Assembly (NCBI GenBank): GCA_002840055.1
Contig: PGZJ01000002.1
Location: forward strand, 310,001-374,000
DNA from: Gammaproteobacteria bacterium HGW-Gammaproteobacteria-11
GTDB lineage: Bacteria > Pseudomonadota > Gammaproteobacteria > Pseudomonadales > Pseudomonadaceae
DNA length: 64,000 bases
Reading direction: 5' to 3'
Shown here: in pieces, positions 18,743-26,196 of the stretch
How the letters are laid out: each line of letters opens with the position of its first letter
Position numbering within the stretch: the stretch's first letter is position 1
The notes under the pieces: model-generated
Databases searched by the model: none
Told to the model about the DNA's origin: nothing
Seen by the model: the letters and a program-made list of their open reading frames with translations, nothing else
Translations under genes and position numbers: made by a program

Positions 18743-19498
18743 GTGACCGTGAAACGGACTGTCTCGCAATTTACAGTGTCGGGCAAAACCGACAGGGACA
18801 AACTGTCAAAGTTATTACAGGAAAATCGCTGGTTCAGTGAGTTGTCACCCGCTGTGCTGGATGACCTTGTAGCCCAGGCGCGTATCCGTCGTCTGGAGGA
18901 CGGTGAGTGCGTGTATGCCAGAGGCGACAGTCCGGACGGTCTGTACGGCGTGATCAGCGGCGCGGCGCGCATCAGCAACAGCGGACCTGATGGACGCGAG
19001 GCGGTACTGGCGATTCTCAGCCCAGGCAGCTGGTTTGGTGAGATCTCGCTGTTCGACGGCCTGCCGCGCTCACATGATACCCATGCCAGTGGCACGACCG
19101 AGTTGCTGCTGATTCCGCGGCGCAACTTCCAGCAATTTCTGGAACGCCATCCCGAACTCTATCCGTTGTTCATCAGCCTGCTGTGTCGGCGCCTGCGCAT
19201 CTCCTTCGCCATGCTTGAAGACAGCGCACTGCTGCCACTGACCGCAAGACTGGCCAAGCGCTTGCTGATGCATGCACATAATTACGGACAGACCGAAAAA
19301 GACAGCGGGCGCACCCTGGTGCAACTGTCACAGGAATCCCTGGGCTTGATGCTCAATAGCTCGCGGCAAAGTGTCAACAAGCAACTCAAACGCATGGAAA
19401 GCGCTGGCCTGCTGCAGATCAACTACGGTCAGATCATCATTCTGGACGAGCAGGCACTGGGCAGACTGGCCAGTGGTGAACCCAGCGAGAACCTCTGA
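18743..19498 (+). CDS. Crp/Fnr-family transcription regulator
   Basis: A 251-aa regulator with an N-terminal cyclic-nucleotide-binding beta-roll (FGEISLFDGLPRSHD near residue 95 resembles the phosphate-binding cassette) and a C-terminal winged helix (LSQESLGLMLNSSRQSVNKQL as recognition region). The cysteines that hold the FNR iron-sulfur cluster are absent, so it is not an oxygen sensor of the Anr type. The GTG start at 18743 has GAGGAGT upstream. Divergence from the class II aldolase suggests local control; the ligand is unknown. Confidence 0.88.
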   Translation: MTVKRTVSQFTVSGKTDRDKLSKLLQENRWFSELSPAVLDDLVAQARIRRLEDGECVYARGDSPDGLYGVISGAARISNSGPDGREAVLAILSPGSWFGEISLFDGLPRSHDTHASGTTELLLIPRRNFQQFLERHPELYPLFISLLCRRLRISFAMLEDSALLPLTARLAKRLLMHAHNYGQTEKDSGRTLVQLSQESLGLMLNSSRQSVNKQLKRMESAGLLQINYGQIIILDEQALGRLASGEPSENL

Positions 19499-19499
19499 T

Positions 19500-19949
19500 T
19501 CAGGTCAGTGCTGCCACCAGTTGATCAAGCCAGGGACCGGCATCCAGTTCAGGGGTAACCGATTCACTGGCATCCAACCGCAGCATGGGTATGACTTCCC
19601 TGGCCTGTAGTTCCAGCATCAGCTCGCGCACCTGCTCACCGCCCTGGCAAAAAGTATCGGCGTAGGCCGAGTCGCCCAGGGCGATCACCGCAAAGGGCTT
19701 GCCGGTGAACAGTGGAAAACGATCCCGCAGCTCATGGAAGAACGGCAGAAAGGTATCCGGCAACTCGCCCATACCGGTAGTAGAGGTACACAACAGGTAC
19801 GCATCGGCCTGTGCTTCGAGCAGTTCATCAACCCTGGGCGGATGCAGCCGCACAACCTGCAGGCCGGCTTCCCGACAGCGGATTGCCGCCTCATCCGCAA
19901 CCAGATCGGCGGTACCATAGACAGAGCCGCTGAGGATGGCCAGTTGCAT
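19500..19949 (-). CDS. Flavodoxin-like protein (MioC type)
   Basis: A 149-aa FMN-binding electron carrier. The phosphate loop is SGSVYGTA (residues 7-14), and TSTTGMGELPD and ALGDSAYADTFC are the further FMN contacts. Its short length and STTGMGE loop resemble E. coli MioC, which helps biotin synthase, and BioB is encoded 15 kb away. I chose ATG 19949 (MQLAILSGS), with AGGAG 8 bases upstream, over an in-frame start 36 bases earlier. The gene is convergent with the Crp/Fnr gene; the stop codons are nearly adjacent. Confidence 0.9.
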   Translation of the reverse strand: MQLAILSGSVYGTADLVADEAAIRCREAGLQVVRLHPPRVDELLEAQADAYLLCTSTTGMGELPDTFLPFFHELRDRFPLFTGKPFAVIALGDSAYADTFCQGGEQVRELMLELQAREVIPMLRLDASESVTPELDAGPWLDQLVAALT

Positions 19950-20072
19950 GTATTGATCTCCTGAAAGCGTTGAACGGGACGCCATTATGCCGCAATCTTT
20001 CGCTTTTCAGGCGGTAGACAGCGGGGGATGTTGCTATAGAATGTGTGCAAACCACCGGAGAACGCTGTAGCA

Positions 20073-20522
20073 ATGATCAATGCCAAATTACTTCAGCTGG
20101 TCGTCAACGCCTCCAACGACGGTATTGTTGTCGCCGAACAGGAAGGTGACGACAACATCCTGATTTATGTCAACAAGGCCTTTGAGCAATTGACCGGCTA
20201 CAGCAGCGACGAGATCCTCTATCAGGACTGCCGTTTTCTGCAGAAAGACGACCGCGATCAGCCAGGCTTGCAGGCTATTCGTCAGGCGGTGCTGGATGGC
20301 AAACCCTGTCGACAAATCCTACGCAACTACCGCAAGGACGGGAGTTTGTTCTGGAATGAACTGTCGATCACGCCGGTCTTCAACGAAGCCGATCAACTGA
20401 CCTACTTTATCGGCATTCAAAAGGATGTGACCGAGCAGGTTGAAGCGCAGCACAAGGTCGAGGACCTGCAAAAGGAAATTCTCGAGCTACGCAGCCAACT
20501 GGCACAGCTCAAGACCCCCTGA
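20073..20522 (+). CDS. Short LOV blue-light photoreceptor (PpSB1-LOV type)
   Basis: A 149-aa protein made of one LOV domain with short N- and C-terminal helices and no effector domain. The flavin-adduct cysteine is Cys53 in QDCRFLQ, the same number as in P. putida PpSB1-LOV, and the FMN contacts RNYRKDGSLFWNELSI and YFIGIQKDVTEQ follow. The C-terminal helix (residues 130-149) would form the coiled dimer. Such proteins act on class II LitR regulators in P. putida, and a matching litR lies 2 kb downstream here. ATG 20073 is chosen; an upstream GTG at 20043 is less likely. Confidence 0.95.
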   Translation: MINAKLLQLVVNASNDGIVVAEQEGDDNILIYVNKAFEQLTGYSSDEILYQDCRFLQKDDRDQPGLQAIRQAVLDGKPCRQILRNYRKDGSLFWNELSITPVFNEADQLTYFIGIQKDVTEQVEAQHKVEDLQKEILELRSQLAQLKTP

Positions 20523-20535
20523 CCCATGGGAGTTA

Positions 20536-20675
20536 GGAAACCTCTGAAAACGTAGGCGAGGCAGGCGCAGCAAGGCAAAAACAGCCGATAAAGCGCAGTT
20601 TACGTGTTGTAAATGAGCATTTTGAGGATGTTTTTAACGCGGATGCGCCAACGCAGGTAGTTTTCAGAGATTTCC
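20536..20675. mobile_element. MITE-like non-autonomous element (140 bp)
   Basis: Terminal inverted repeats begin GGAAACCTCTGAAAAC (20536-20551) and end GTTTTCAGAGATTTCC (about 20660-20675), differing at one base over 16. TA dinucleotides flank both ends (20534-20535 and 20676-20677), as in a TA target duplication. The interior has no ORF of note. Similar elements with these ends are, from memory, common in pseudomonads. The transposase that would move it is not in the window. It sits between the LOV and HD-GYP genes. Confidence 0.7.
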
Positions 20676-21913
20676 TATCGGCCGAGCCGAATATTCTCCC
20701 TGGTAAAGACCTCAAGATCGACCCCGTAGGCACCATCAACCAGTACCCTGGCAATTTTCATGGCGCTGCCTGGATGAGCTGACTTCTCCGCGCGCAAATC
20801 GATGACACGCTGCTGCATCGATTGCTTGTGTGCATCCAGAATCAGCGCAACGCGAGGCTGCAGACGATAGGCTTGATCAACTGACAGAACAATGCCCACC
20901 TCGCCCGAGTTCATCTCCACCAGGGTGCCTGGCGGATACACCCCAATACATTCGATAAAGCGGAGTACCAACGCCTCATCAAACTGCGTATTGCGGTGCT
21001 GATAAAGAATCTTCAAAGCGGTCTCGGAACTGTTGCTGTCACTGTAACAGCGACGGCTGGTAATGGCGTCATAGGCGTCAACCACGGTAATCAATCGTGT
21101 CAGTTGATCAATCTCCTGCGCCGGTAACCCGAGCGGGTAACCCTGTCCATCAATACGCTCGTGGTGGCTGTAAGCAACCGTCACCACCTGCTTCGGCAGA
21201 TGCGGGTCCTGCAACAGCGCATCCCGACCAAAAACCGAATGCAGCTTGATGTGCTCAAACTCATCAAAGGTCAATTGCCCCGGTTTATTGAGTACGGTCT
21301 GATCGACCGACATCTTGCCTACATCGTGCAACATGCCACACACGCCCAGTAATTCGATCTGATCTACAGGCAAACCGAGAAAACGGGCAAATACCATCGC
21401 CTGAATTCCCACATTCAGACAATGTTCCGCCGTGTATTGATCTACATGCTTGATCCGCGTAAGCCACATTAGCGCAGAAGGGTTACGCATCACCGACTCC
21501 AGGCAGCCCTTGACTGTAGCCATCACAGCTGTAGCGGACAGTGCATCACCCCCGGCAACAGTAGCCAAGGCCTGATGAATATCCTCCAGAGCACTGCTAT
21601 AGAGCACAGTGGCTTTGGCAATTTCTTCCTCTATTTCAACCTCAACCGGATAGTGAATCTTGTCTGACGAGTCGGACTGAGCCAGACGTTCTGCTGTGAT
21701 CTGCAATTGGGGAGAGCGTTCCGGATCAATCAGCACAAAATCGCATAGCTCATGCAAGGTCTGCAGCTCCTGCTCGGTGCTCAGAATAAAACCCTGAAAC
21801 AGGAACGGACTATCAAGCCAGGGTCTATCGAGCGCACAGACATACATGCCCAATCGCAGATCCCGGGGATGCAGTTTGATGGCTTTATGACCGACAGGCG
21901 GGGACGTGGACAT
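20675..21913 (-). CDS. HD-GYP cyclic-di-GMP phosphodiesterase with DUF3391 domain
   Basis: A 412-aa protein that should hydrolyse cyclic-di-GMP. An N-terminal DUF3391-like domain (IKLHPRDLRLGMYVC, about residues 12-80) precedes the HD-GYP domain (about 140-320) with LHDVGKMSVD (His196-Asp197), HHERIDGQGYPLGL (250-263) and the GYP triad at 258-260. All metal ligands appear present. I chose ATG 21913 (MSTSPPVGHKAIKL). The TAG stop is formed by the last base of the neighbouring MITE plus its TA flank, so the original C-terminus may have been changed. Confidence 0.93.
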   Translation of the reverse strand: MSTSPPVGHKAIKLHPRDLRLGMYVCALDRPWLDSPFLFQGFILSTEQELQTLHELCDFVLIDPERSPQLQITAERLAQSDSSDKIHYPVEVEIEEEIAKATVLYSSALEDIHQALATVAGGDALSATAVMATVKGCLESVMRNPSALMWLTRIKHVDQYTAEHCLNVGIQAMVFARFLGLPVDQIELLGVCGMLHDVGKMSVDQTVLNKPGQLTFDEFEHIKLHSVFGRDALLQDPHLPKQVVTVAYSHHERIDGQGYPLGLPAQEIDQLTRLITVVDAYDAITSRRCYSDSNSSETALKILYQHRNTQFDEALVLRFIECIGVYPPGTLVEMNSGEVGIVLSVDQAYRLQPRVALILDAHKQSMQQRVIDLRAEKSAHPGSAMKIARVLVDGAYGVDLEVFTRENIRLGR

Positions 21914-22145
21914 TAATATAGCGACTCCAGATACTGCATGTATTAGGTCATCTGGTACGCCGGGCTTCAACGGCGAGACACGAGCGTTATGCTCAGTCAT
22001 TCCCTTGACCCACATACAAGAGTATAACGCCAACGCCGGAACGGCAGTGGTCACATTTGGTCATAAGCGCGGAACAAGACATAGAAAAAAGGGATCAAGG
22101 TTGTTGAAACATTGATCAAAAGGCGGGAATAGAGATTCAGTGGCG

Positions 22146-22220
22146 TTAAAAAACCCCGGTAGCCCTAAAGGGGAAGACGGCTACCGGAGTGCGCAGCTTG
22201 GTTTTAACGGAACTCAGCAT
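22146..22220 (-). CDS. Possible 24-aa short ORF running through the terminator
   Basis: ATG at 22220 opens a frame beginning MLSSVKTKLRTPVAV and ending RATGVF, with the TAA formed at the end of the terminator T-run. The ribosome binding site is weak (GGTGA about 9 bases upstream). Because most of the frame is terminator stem, it may be accidental. It would be expressed from the same TATAAT promoter as the candidate small RNA. Confidence 0.25.
   Translation of the reverse strand: MLSSVKTKLRTPVAVFPFRATGVF
22147..22187 (-). terminator. Strong intrinsic terminator, leftward
   Basis: On the minus strand CCGGTAGCC (22187-22179) pairs with GGCTACCGG (22164-22156) and is followed by GG then GTTTTTTAA, a proper U-tract (22153-22147). 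It would end transcripts from litR and from the TATAAT promoter at 22250. Confidence 0.85.
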
Positions 22221-22243
22221 GGCGAGGTCACCAGCAAAGTTAT
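22147..22243 (-). ncRNA. Candidate small RNA (about 97 nt) downstream of litR
   Basis: A minus-strand promoter with a perfect TATAAT (22255-22250) would start transcription near 22243, and the strong terminator at 22147-22187 would end it, giving an RNA of about 97 nt in a stretch without a normal gene. A TTGTACA box overlaps the -35 position. The RNA is inferred from promoter, terminator and spacing only. Confidence 0.4.
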
Positions 22244-22249
22244 ACAAAC

Positions 22250-22277
22250 ATTATAACCAATCTATGCACTTGTACAG
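22250..22277 (-). promoter_or_regulatory. TATAAT promoter overlapped by a TTGTACA box
   Basis: The -10 element is TATAAT (22255-22250 on the minus strand). The -35 position, 16 bases upstream, reads CTGTAC and lies within the plus-strand box TTGTACAG (22270-22277). A LitR-type repressor bound there would block RNA polymerase in the dark. Confidence 0.5.
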
Positions 22278-22304
22278 ATATAAGCGCTTCAATAGCCCTG
22301 GCAG

Positions 22305-22320
22305 TTGTAAATTTGTACAA
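22305..22320. promoter_or_regulatory. Inverted-repeat box TTGTAAATTTGTACAA
   Basis: The 16 bases form arms TTGTA and TACAA around AATTTG and include one exact TTGTACA. It lies 50 bases upstream of the TATAAT promoter just described (minus-strand sense) and 20 bases past the litR stop. It is likely a second LitR half-site cluster. Confidence 0.4.
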
Positions 22321-22338
22321 CAAGCCGCACCGCATGCA

Positions 22339-23301
22339 TCAACTATCCAAATGCCCCGCCAACAGACTTCGGATTGACAGGGTCAAGCCGTCATCCGCCA
22401 GACCGACAAGATGCAATCCGGCTTTTGTCAGGGCCTCAGGCTGAACTTCGCAAAGCGGACCGACAACGGCCACCGGACAGTCGAGCTGCTGCTCCAGTCG
22501 CGGCAGATGCTTGAGCAGTAGATCGTTGCCAAGGGCAACGGCCCCATACAACACCAGTACTGCACACTCACTCCGCTCAGCCACGACAGACAGCTCTGAA
22601 ATGCTGGCAAGGGCAGGAACAAGAGTGACATCCGCACCGGCAGCATTAATGAACAAGGCCGCCAGCAACAGCTCGATCTCTGCAACCCCCTCATGCAAAC
22701 CGACCAGCACAACGTTGGGCTGCCCGGTCTTGAGAAAGCCCGTACGCTGAAACAGTCGGCCACGTAGAAAGGCATCAAGGAACCGCCACTGACCTGACCG
22801 GGCTTTAGGCTCAGTGGCATTATGGAATTCGTTCCAGACCGGCAGAATGATGTCCTGAAAGACAACGGACAATGGAAAGCTGGCGTGCAGCTGACCATAG
22901 AGCCGGTCCAGTTCATGGGTATCGAAGTTGTTGACCGCTTCGATCAGCTTTGACTGCCACAGTGCAAAGGTATTCCCAGCAGGCCCCTCAACCGAGTTTG
23001 TACTGACCTGCTGAACGGGCGGCAATACCTGCCGGTCAATAATCGAAGCAACCTTGCTGACGGCAACACCACGTTCGATCCACGACATCACCGCTTTGAC
23101 TCGATTGATGTCATGCATTGAATAAAGGCGATGTCCACTGGGCGTTCTGTGCGGCACCAGCAAACCGTAGCGACGCTCCCAGGCCCGCAGCGTGACGGGA
23201 TTGACCCCCGTCAGGCGAGAAACCTCACGAATAGGGAAAAGGTCCTCGCGGTTGAGGTCCTGTGCTGTAACAACCGCTGTGCTTTCGATATTTTCGGTCA
23301 T
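22339..23301 (-). CDS. MerR-family regulator, class II LitR/PplR type (no B12 ligands)
   Basis: A 320-aa regulator. Residues 22-90 are a MerR winged helix (FPIREVSRLTGVNPVTLRAW, ERRYGLLVPHRTPSGHRLYS). Residues 110-320 have the helical plus Rossmann layout of the CarH/LitR cobalamin-binding region. The residue that should be the lower-ligand histidine (in EGxxHE) is Glu208 in EGVAEIE, and the Glu-His pair of the helix bundle reads WR (172-173), so it should not bind adenosyl-B12. In P. putida such class II proteins (PplR1-3) need short LOV proteins for light control; one is encoded 2 kb away. Its own promoter region carries TGTACA boxes. Confidence 0.88.
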   Translation of the reverse strand: MTENIESTAVVTAQDLNREDLFPIREVSRLTGVNPVTLRAWERRYGLLVPHRTPSGHRLYSMHDINRVKAVMSWIERGVAVSKVASIIDRQVLPPVQQVSTNSVEGPAGNTFALWQSKLIEAVNNFDTHELDRLYGQLHASFPLSVVFQDIILPVWNEFHNATEPKARSGQWRFLDAFLRGRLFQRTGFLKTGQPNVVLVGLHEGVAEIELLLAALFINAAGADVTLVPALASISELSVVAERSECAVLVLYGAVALGNDLLLKHLPRLEQQLDCPVAVVGPLCEVQPEALTKAGLHLVGLADDGLTLSIRSLLAGHLDS

Positions 23302-23377
23302 ATCCGCTTACAGTGAGGGAGCCGGTGAAGAGCCATATGCATTGCAGTGCGGCGTCATCGCTCGTTTAATGTGCCTA

Positions 23378-23413
23378 TTGTACAGAAGTTAGGCAATAGC
23401 TGAACCCTGTACA
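23378..23413. promoter_or_regulatory. Two TGTACA boxes between litR and the DCC gene
   Basis: TTGTACA (23378-23384) and CTGTACA (23407-23413) lie in the 142-bp divergent region. On the minus strand the first box includes TACAAT, a good -10 for litR, so binding would give autoregulation. The 23-base spacing between them is not the 12-base spacing reported for P. putida PplR1 sites. Confidence 0.5.
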
Positions 23414-23443
23414 TTCCTTTTCAAGACTCAGAGATCCGAAGCT

Positions 23444-23902
23444 ATGCCTATCCCTGATCCTGCCTGGCCATTAACGTTGTTCTATGATGGTGACTGCCCT
23501 TTGTGCCTGCGTGAAATTCACATGTTTGAGAACCGCAATCACCAGCAGAACCTGTTACTGGAGGATATTGCTGCAAAAGACACCACGCCCCTGCCTGGCC
23601 TGAGCCGAGAGCAGATGCTTGACTGCCTGCATGCCCGCTTTGCTGATGGGCGCGTAGTCACAGGTATCGATGCAACCTACTGGAGCTACCATGCCGTTGG
23701 GCTCGGCTGGGTGATCAAACCCCTTGGCTGGCGCTGGGCCAGACCCTTCTGGCAGATGGCCTATCGCCTTTTCTGCCGACTTCGCCCGGGAATTGCTAGG
23801 CTGGTCCCGATGCCTGGAGCACGTTGCCGGGACGGACAATGTGATATCGCTGCGACCAACAAAAAAGTCATTGCCACCGAGCAGCAGACCAAGGTTGACT
23901 GA
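23444..23902 (+). CDS. DCC-family (DUF393) thiol-disulfide oxidoreductase-like protein
   Basis: A 152-aa DUF393 protein with the N-terminal thioredoxin-like motif FYDGDCPLCLREI (DxxCxxC, residues 13-25). The middle WSYHAVGLGWVIKPLGW and the C-terminal CRDGQC are also visible. The reaction is not known; a redox or radical-quenching role has been guessed for the family. It is divergent from litR and shares the TGTACA boxes, so it is probably light-inducible. Confidence 0.88.
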   Translation: MPIPDPAWPLTLFYDGDCPLCLREIHMFENRNHQQNLLLEDIAAKDTTPLPGLSREQMLDCLHARFADGRVVTGIDATYWSYHAVGLGWVIKPLGWRWARPFWQMAYRLFCRLRPGIARLVPMPGARCRDGQCDIAATNKKVIATEQQTKVD

Positions 23903-23925
23903 GCCAAACCAACGACTACAGCGGG

Positions 23926-24183
23926 CTAACGTCCAATCACCTCATCCTGCGGCACCCTGACCTGCAAGGCTATGCCGGTGTAGCCGATCTTGCACAGCCG
24001 CGCACGCACATCGCCCAAGCTGCGCCAGAACAAGGGTCGACCCTGCGCATCGGTAATGGGTTGCGCGGCCTGACCCGGAGGAATTACCTGTACGCTGTAC
24101 CGCCCCAGACAACTATGCGTGATAATATCGAGCTGCTGAATGCAACCGAGCCGCCTGGCGCGCTTCAGATCGACTAGCGTCAT
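23926..24183 (-). CDS. Small DUF6482-like protein
   Basis: An 85-aa protein, MTLVDLKRARRLGCIQQL at the start and QVRVPQDEVIG at the end. The pattern (a short N-terminal helix, two beta hairpins, ending near EVIG or EMIG) resembles the small pseudomonad proteins grouped as DUF6482, but this is from memory and not checked. ATG 24183 has GAGGA 8-9 bases upstream. No signal peptide or membrane helix. It is divergent from the folM operon and has an inverted TTGTAT repeat in its promoter region. Confidence 0.7.
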   Translation of the reverse strand: MTLVDLKRARRLGCIQQLDIITHSCLGRYSVQVIPPGQAAQPITDAQGRPLFWRSLGDVRARLCKIGYTGIALQVRVPQDEVIGR

Positions 24184-24210
24184 GACAACGTCCTCATGAA
24201 CAAGGCTATT

Positions 24211-24232
24211 TTGTATAAGTTTTATGATACAA
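24211..24232. promoter_or_regulatory. Inverted TTGTAT/ATACAA repeat upstream of the DUF6482-like gene
   Basis: TTGTAT (24211-24216) and ATACAA (24227-24232) face each other over 10 bases, 28 bases upstream of the gene start. Each arm is one base from the TTGTACA box seen elsewhere in this region, so a LitR-type site is plausible. Confidence 0.4.
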
Positions 24233-24334
24233 GCCTGTAGCCCCAAGACACAGTCATACGCCAGAAAAATCGCCATTCAGACATGCATTCTTACGAATGA
24301 CATCAAGGATTGATCATTTCAATGCGGCAAATAG

Positions 24335-24361
24335 TTGTACAAATAATCGCATTGGTATAAG
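24335..24361 (+). promoter_or_regulatory. folM operon promoter with a PplR-type direct repeat
   Basis: TGTACA (24336-24341), then exactly 12 bases, then GGTATA (24354-24359). This matches the direct repeat T(G/A)TACA-N12-TGTA(C/T)A that I recall being reported for P. putida PplR1, with one mismatch. TATAAG (24356-24361) could be the -10, so the second half-site would cover it. Transcription would start near 24368. Confidence 0.55.
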
Positions 24362-24380
24362 TTTAGCCAAGGAGTTGGTA

Positions 24381-24428
24381 ATGCATGACCTTGCCGCTGT
24401 ACCCCGGTTATGGATTACCCGCTCCTGA
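24381..24428 (+). CDS. Possible leader peptide of the folM operon (15 aa)
   Basis: ATG 24381 is preceded by AAGGAG at ideal distance (6 bases) and encodes MHDLAAVPRLWITRS before a TGA. It ends 23 bases before the folM start, whose own ribosome binding site is weak. This is the layout of a translated leader. It has no runs of one amino acid, so classical attenuation is not evident. Confidence 0.4.
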   Translation: MHDLAAVPRLWITRS

Positions 24429-24451
24429 CCCAGCCACCGCCTGAGAACGCC

Positions 24452-25153
24452 ATGGACACACGACAGACCATACTGATTACTGGCGGCGCGCAGCGCGTTG
24501 GTCTTCACTGTGCCCGTCGCCTGCTGCAGGATGGATTCCGGGTAATCATTACCGCCAGGCAGTTTGACGCAGAGCGACAGCAACTTGCGGACGAAGGGCT
24601 GGAGCTGTTGAAGGCAGACTTTTCCAGACTGGAAGGCATACATACCTTCATTACCGAGCTCAAGGCTCTGCAGCCCCGCTTGCGCGCCCTGATTCACAAT
24701 GCCTCCCTGTGGCTGACGGATGATCAGAACCCGGATGCGCTGCATCAGATGTTCATGGTGCACATGCAGGCTCCGATGCTGATCAATCTGGCCTGCGCCG
24801 ACCTGTTCGAGCCTGCGCCCTGTGCCGACATCATCCATATCACCGACTATGCAGCTCAACGCGGCAGCCACAAACATACCGGTTATTGCGCCAGTAAAGC
24901 CGGACTGGAAAACCTCACTCTATCCTTCGCCAAACGCCTGGCCCCGGACGTCAAGGTCAATGCGATTGCCCCGGCACTGATCATGTTCAATGAACAGGAC
25001 AGCCCGGAATACCGCCAGAAAACCCTGGCCAAATCAGCCCTGGGCATTGAGCCGGGACCTGAAGTGGTATACCAGTCCATCCGCTATCTGATGGACAATC
25101 CCTATGTAACAGGAACCAGTCTGACCCTGAACGGCGGCAGACATTTGCTATGA
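24452..25153 (+). CDS. folM: Dihydromonapterin reductase FolM (SDR family)
   Basis: A 233-aa short-chain dehydrogenase that reduces dihydromonapterin (and dihydrofolate weakly) with NADPH. Cofactor motif ITGGAQRVG (residues 8-16) and catalytic GYCASKAG are present; ITDYAAQRG supplies the upstream active-site region. Together with FolX it makes tetrahydromonapterin, the cofactor of phenylalanine hydroxylase in pseudomonads. ATG 24452 ([12 protein letters not shown]) is preferred to ATG 24410. Its stop overlaps the first possible folE start (ATGA). Probably light-controlled through the upstream TGTACA repeat. Confidence 0.9.
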   Translation: MDTRQTILITGGAQRVGLHCARRLLQDGFRVIITARQFDAERQQLADEGLELLKADFSRLEGIHTFITELKALQPRLRALIHNASLWLTDDQNPDALHQMFMVHMQAPMLINLACADLFEPAPCADIIHITDYAAQRGSHKHTGYCASKAGLENLTLSFAKRLAPDVKVNAIAPALIMFNEQDSPEYRQKTLAKSALGIEPGPEVVYQSIRYLMDNPYVTGTSLTLNGGRHLL

Positions 25154-25173
25154 CAGCCAAAGAGACCCCTGCG

Positions 25174-25737
25174 ATGAGCCTAGAAAACCTCACACAGAAC
25201 TACCACGACATCCTCACCAACCTGGGTGAGGATACTGCGCGGGATGGGCTCAAGGGCACGCCATTGCGTGCCGCCAAAGCCATGCAGTTCCTGTGCAGGG
25301 GCTATGACCAGTCGCTGGAGGAAATCGTCAATGGCGCGCTGTTCGCCTCCGACAACGACGAAATGGTCATCGTCAAGGACATTGAGCTCTACTCCCTGTG
25401 CGAACACCACATGCTGCCCTTTATCGGCAAGGCCCATGTCGCCTACATCCCTACCGGGCAAGTGATTGGCCTGTCTAAGGTCGCGCGCATCGTTGACATG
25501 TTTGCCCGCCGCCTGCAGATTCAGGAAAACCTCACCCGGCAGATCGCTGAAGCCCTGCAATCGGTAACCAATGCCAAAGGCGTGGCCGTAGTCATCGAAG
25601 CCAAGCACATGTGCATGATGATGCGTGGCGTCGAGAAGCAGAACTCCTCCATGCACAGTTCCGTCATGCTGGGCGCTTTTCGCGATTCAGTGAACACCCG
25701 CCAGGAATTCCTGCAACTGATCGGCCGGAGTCGCTGA
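25174..25737 (+). CDS. folE: GTP cyclohydrolase I FolE
   Basis: Zinc-dependent GTP cyclohydrolase I, 187 aa, which turns GTP into dihydroneopterin triphosphate, the entry to folate and pterin synthesis. [22 protein letters not shown] carries one zinc cysteine and the histidine (shown here in adjoining parts), and MCMMMRGV the second cysteine. The start [10 protein letters not shown] matches other pseudomonads; an in-frame ATG at 25150 overlapping the folM stop would add 8 residues and couple translation. In P. putida one folE copy is light-induced, in line with the context here. Confidence 0.95.
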   Translation: MSLENLTQNYHDILTNLGEDTARDGLKGTPLRAAKAMQFLCRGYDQSLEEIVNGALFASDNDEMVIVKDIELYSLCEHHMLPFIGKAHVAYIPTGQVIGLSKVARIVDMFARRLQIQENLTRQIAEALQSVTNAKGVAVVIEAKHMCMMMRGVEKQNSSMHSSVMLGAFRDSVNTRQEFLQLIGRSR

Positions 25738-25738
25738 G

Positions 25739-26116
25739 ATGCCCAAGCTGACCCCCGGCATGGCCCGTATCCGGGTCAAGGACCTGCGCCTGCGCACCTT
25801 TATTGGCATCAATGACGATGAAATCCGCAACAAGCAGGATGTCCTGATCAATCTGACCATTCTTTACCCGGCTGACGATGCTGTGGCGGTCAATCAGATA
25901 GACAAGGCGCTGAACTACCGCACCATCACCAAATCCATCATTCGCCATGTCGAAGAAAATCGCTTTGCCTTGCTGGAGCGCCTGACCAAGGAAGTACTCG
26001 ATCTGGTCATGGCCTATCCGCAGGTGCATTACGCCGAGGTGGAAGTCGACAAGCCCCATGCGTTGCGCTTTGCCGAGTCGGTGTCCATCACCCTGTCCGA
26101 CAGCCGCGAACTCTGA
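25739..26116 (+). CDS. folX: Dihydroneopterin triphosphate 2'-epimerase FolX
   Basis: A 125-aa FolB/FolX-fold enzyme that turns dihydroneopterin triphosphate into the monapterin form. The active-site regions are [12 protein letters not shown] and [15 protein letters not shown]. The FolB-type glutamate/tyrosine set differs in a way usual for FolX, and the folM neighbour supports this choice. ATG begins one base after the folE stop. folM, folE and folX thus make one unit for tetrahydromonapterin. Confidence 0.92.
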   Translation: MPKLTPGMARIRVKDLRLRTFIGINDDEIRNKQDVLINLTILYPADDAVAVNQIDKALNYRTITKSIIRHVEENRFALLERLTKEVLDLVMAYPQVHYAEVEVDKPHALRFAESVSITLSDSREL

Positions 26117-26196
26117 CCGCGCTGGCAAAGATTGCCGCTGTCGCAGCAGGTCAGTATTATCCGAGCGAGCAAGCCCTGACCCCTGCGGAGTTGATC

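Larger units (their letters stand above)
21914..22338. other. Gene-poor 425-bp stretch between HD-GYP and litR genes
   Basis: This holds the HD-GYP upstream region (21914-22145, no clear sigma-70 promoter identified), a strong leftward terminator (22147-22187), a candidate small RNA/short ORF with a TATAAT promoter (22147-22277), and TGTACA-type boxes (22270-22276, 22305-22320). No long ORF is present. Confidence 0.6.

Noticed and set aside
20536-20675. Insertion sequence with a transposase
   Set aside because: The element is only 140 bp and has no coding frame; it is a MITE-like remnant.
22339-23301. Adenosyl-B12-dependent CarH/LitR photoreceptor
   Set aside because: The histidine ligand and the Glu-His pair needed to bind cobalamin are replaced, so it is placed in the B12-free class.
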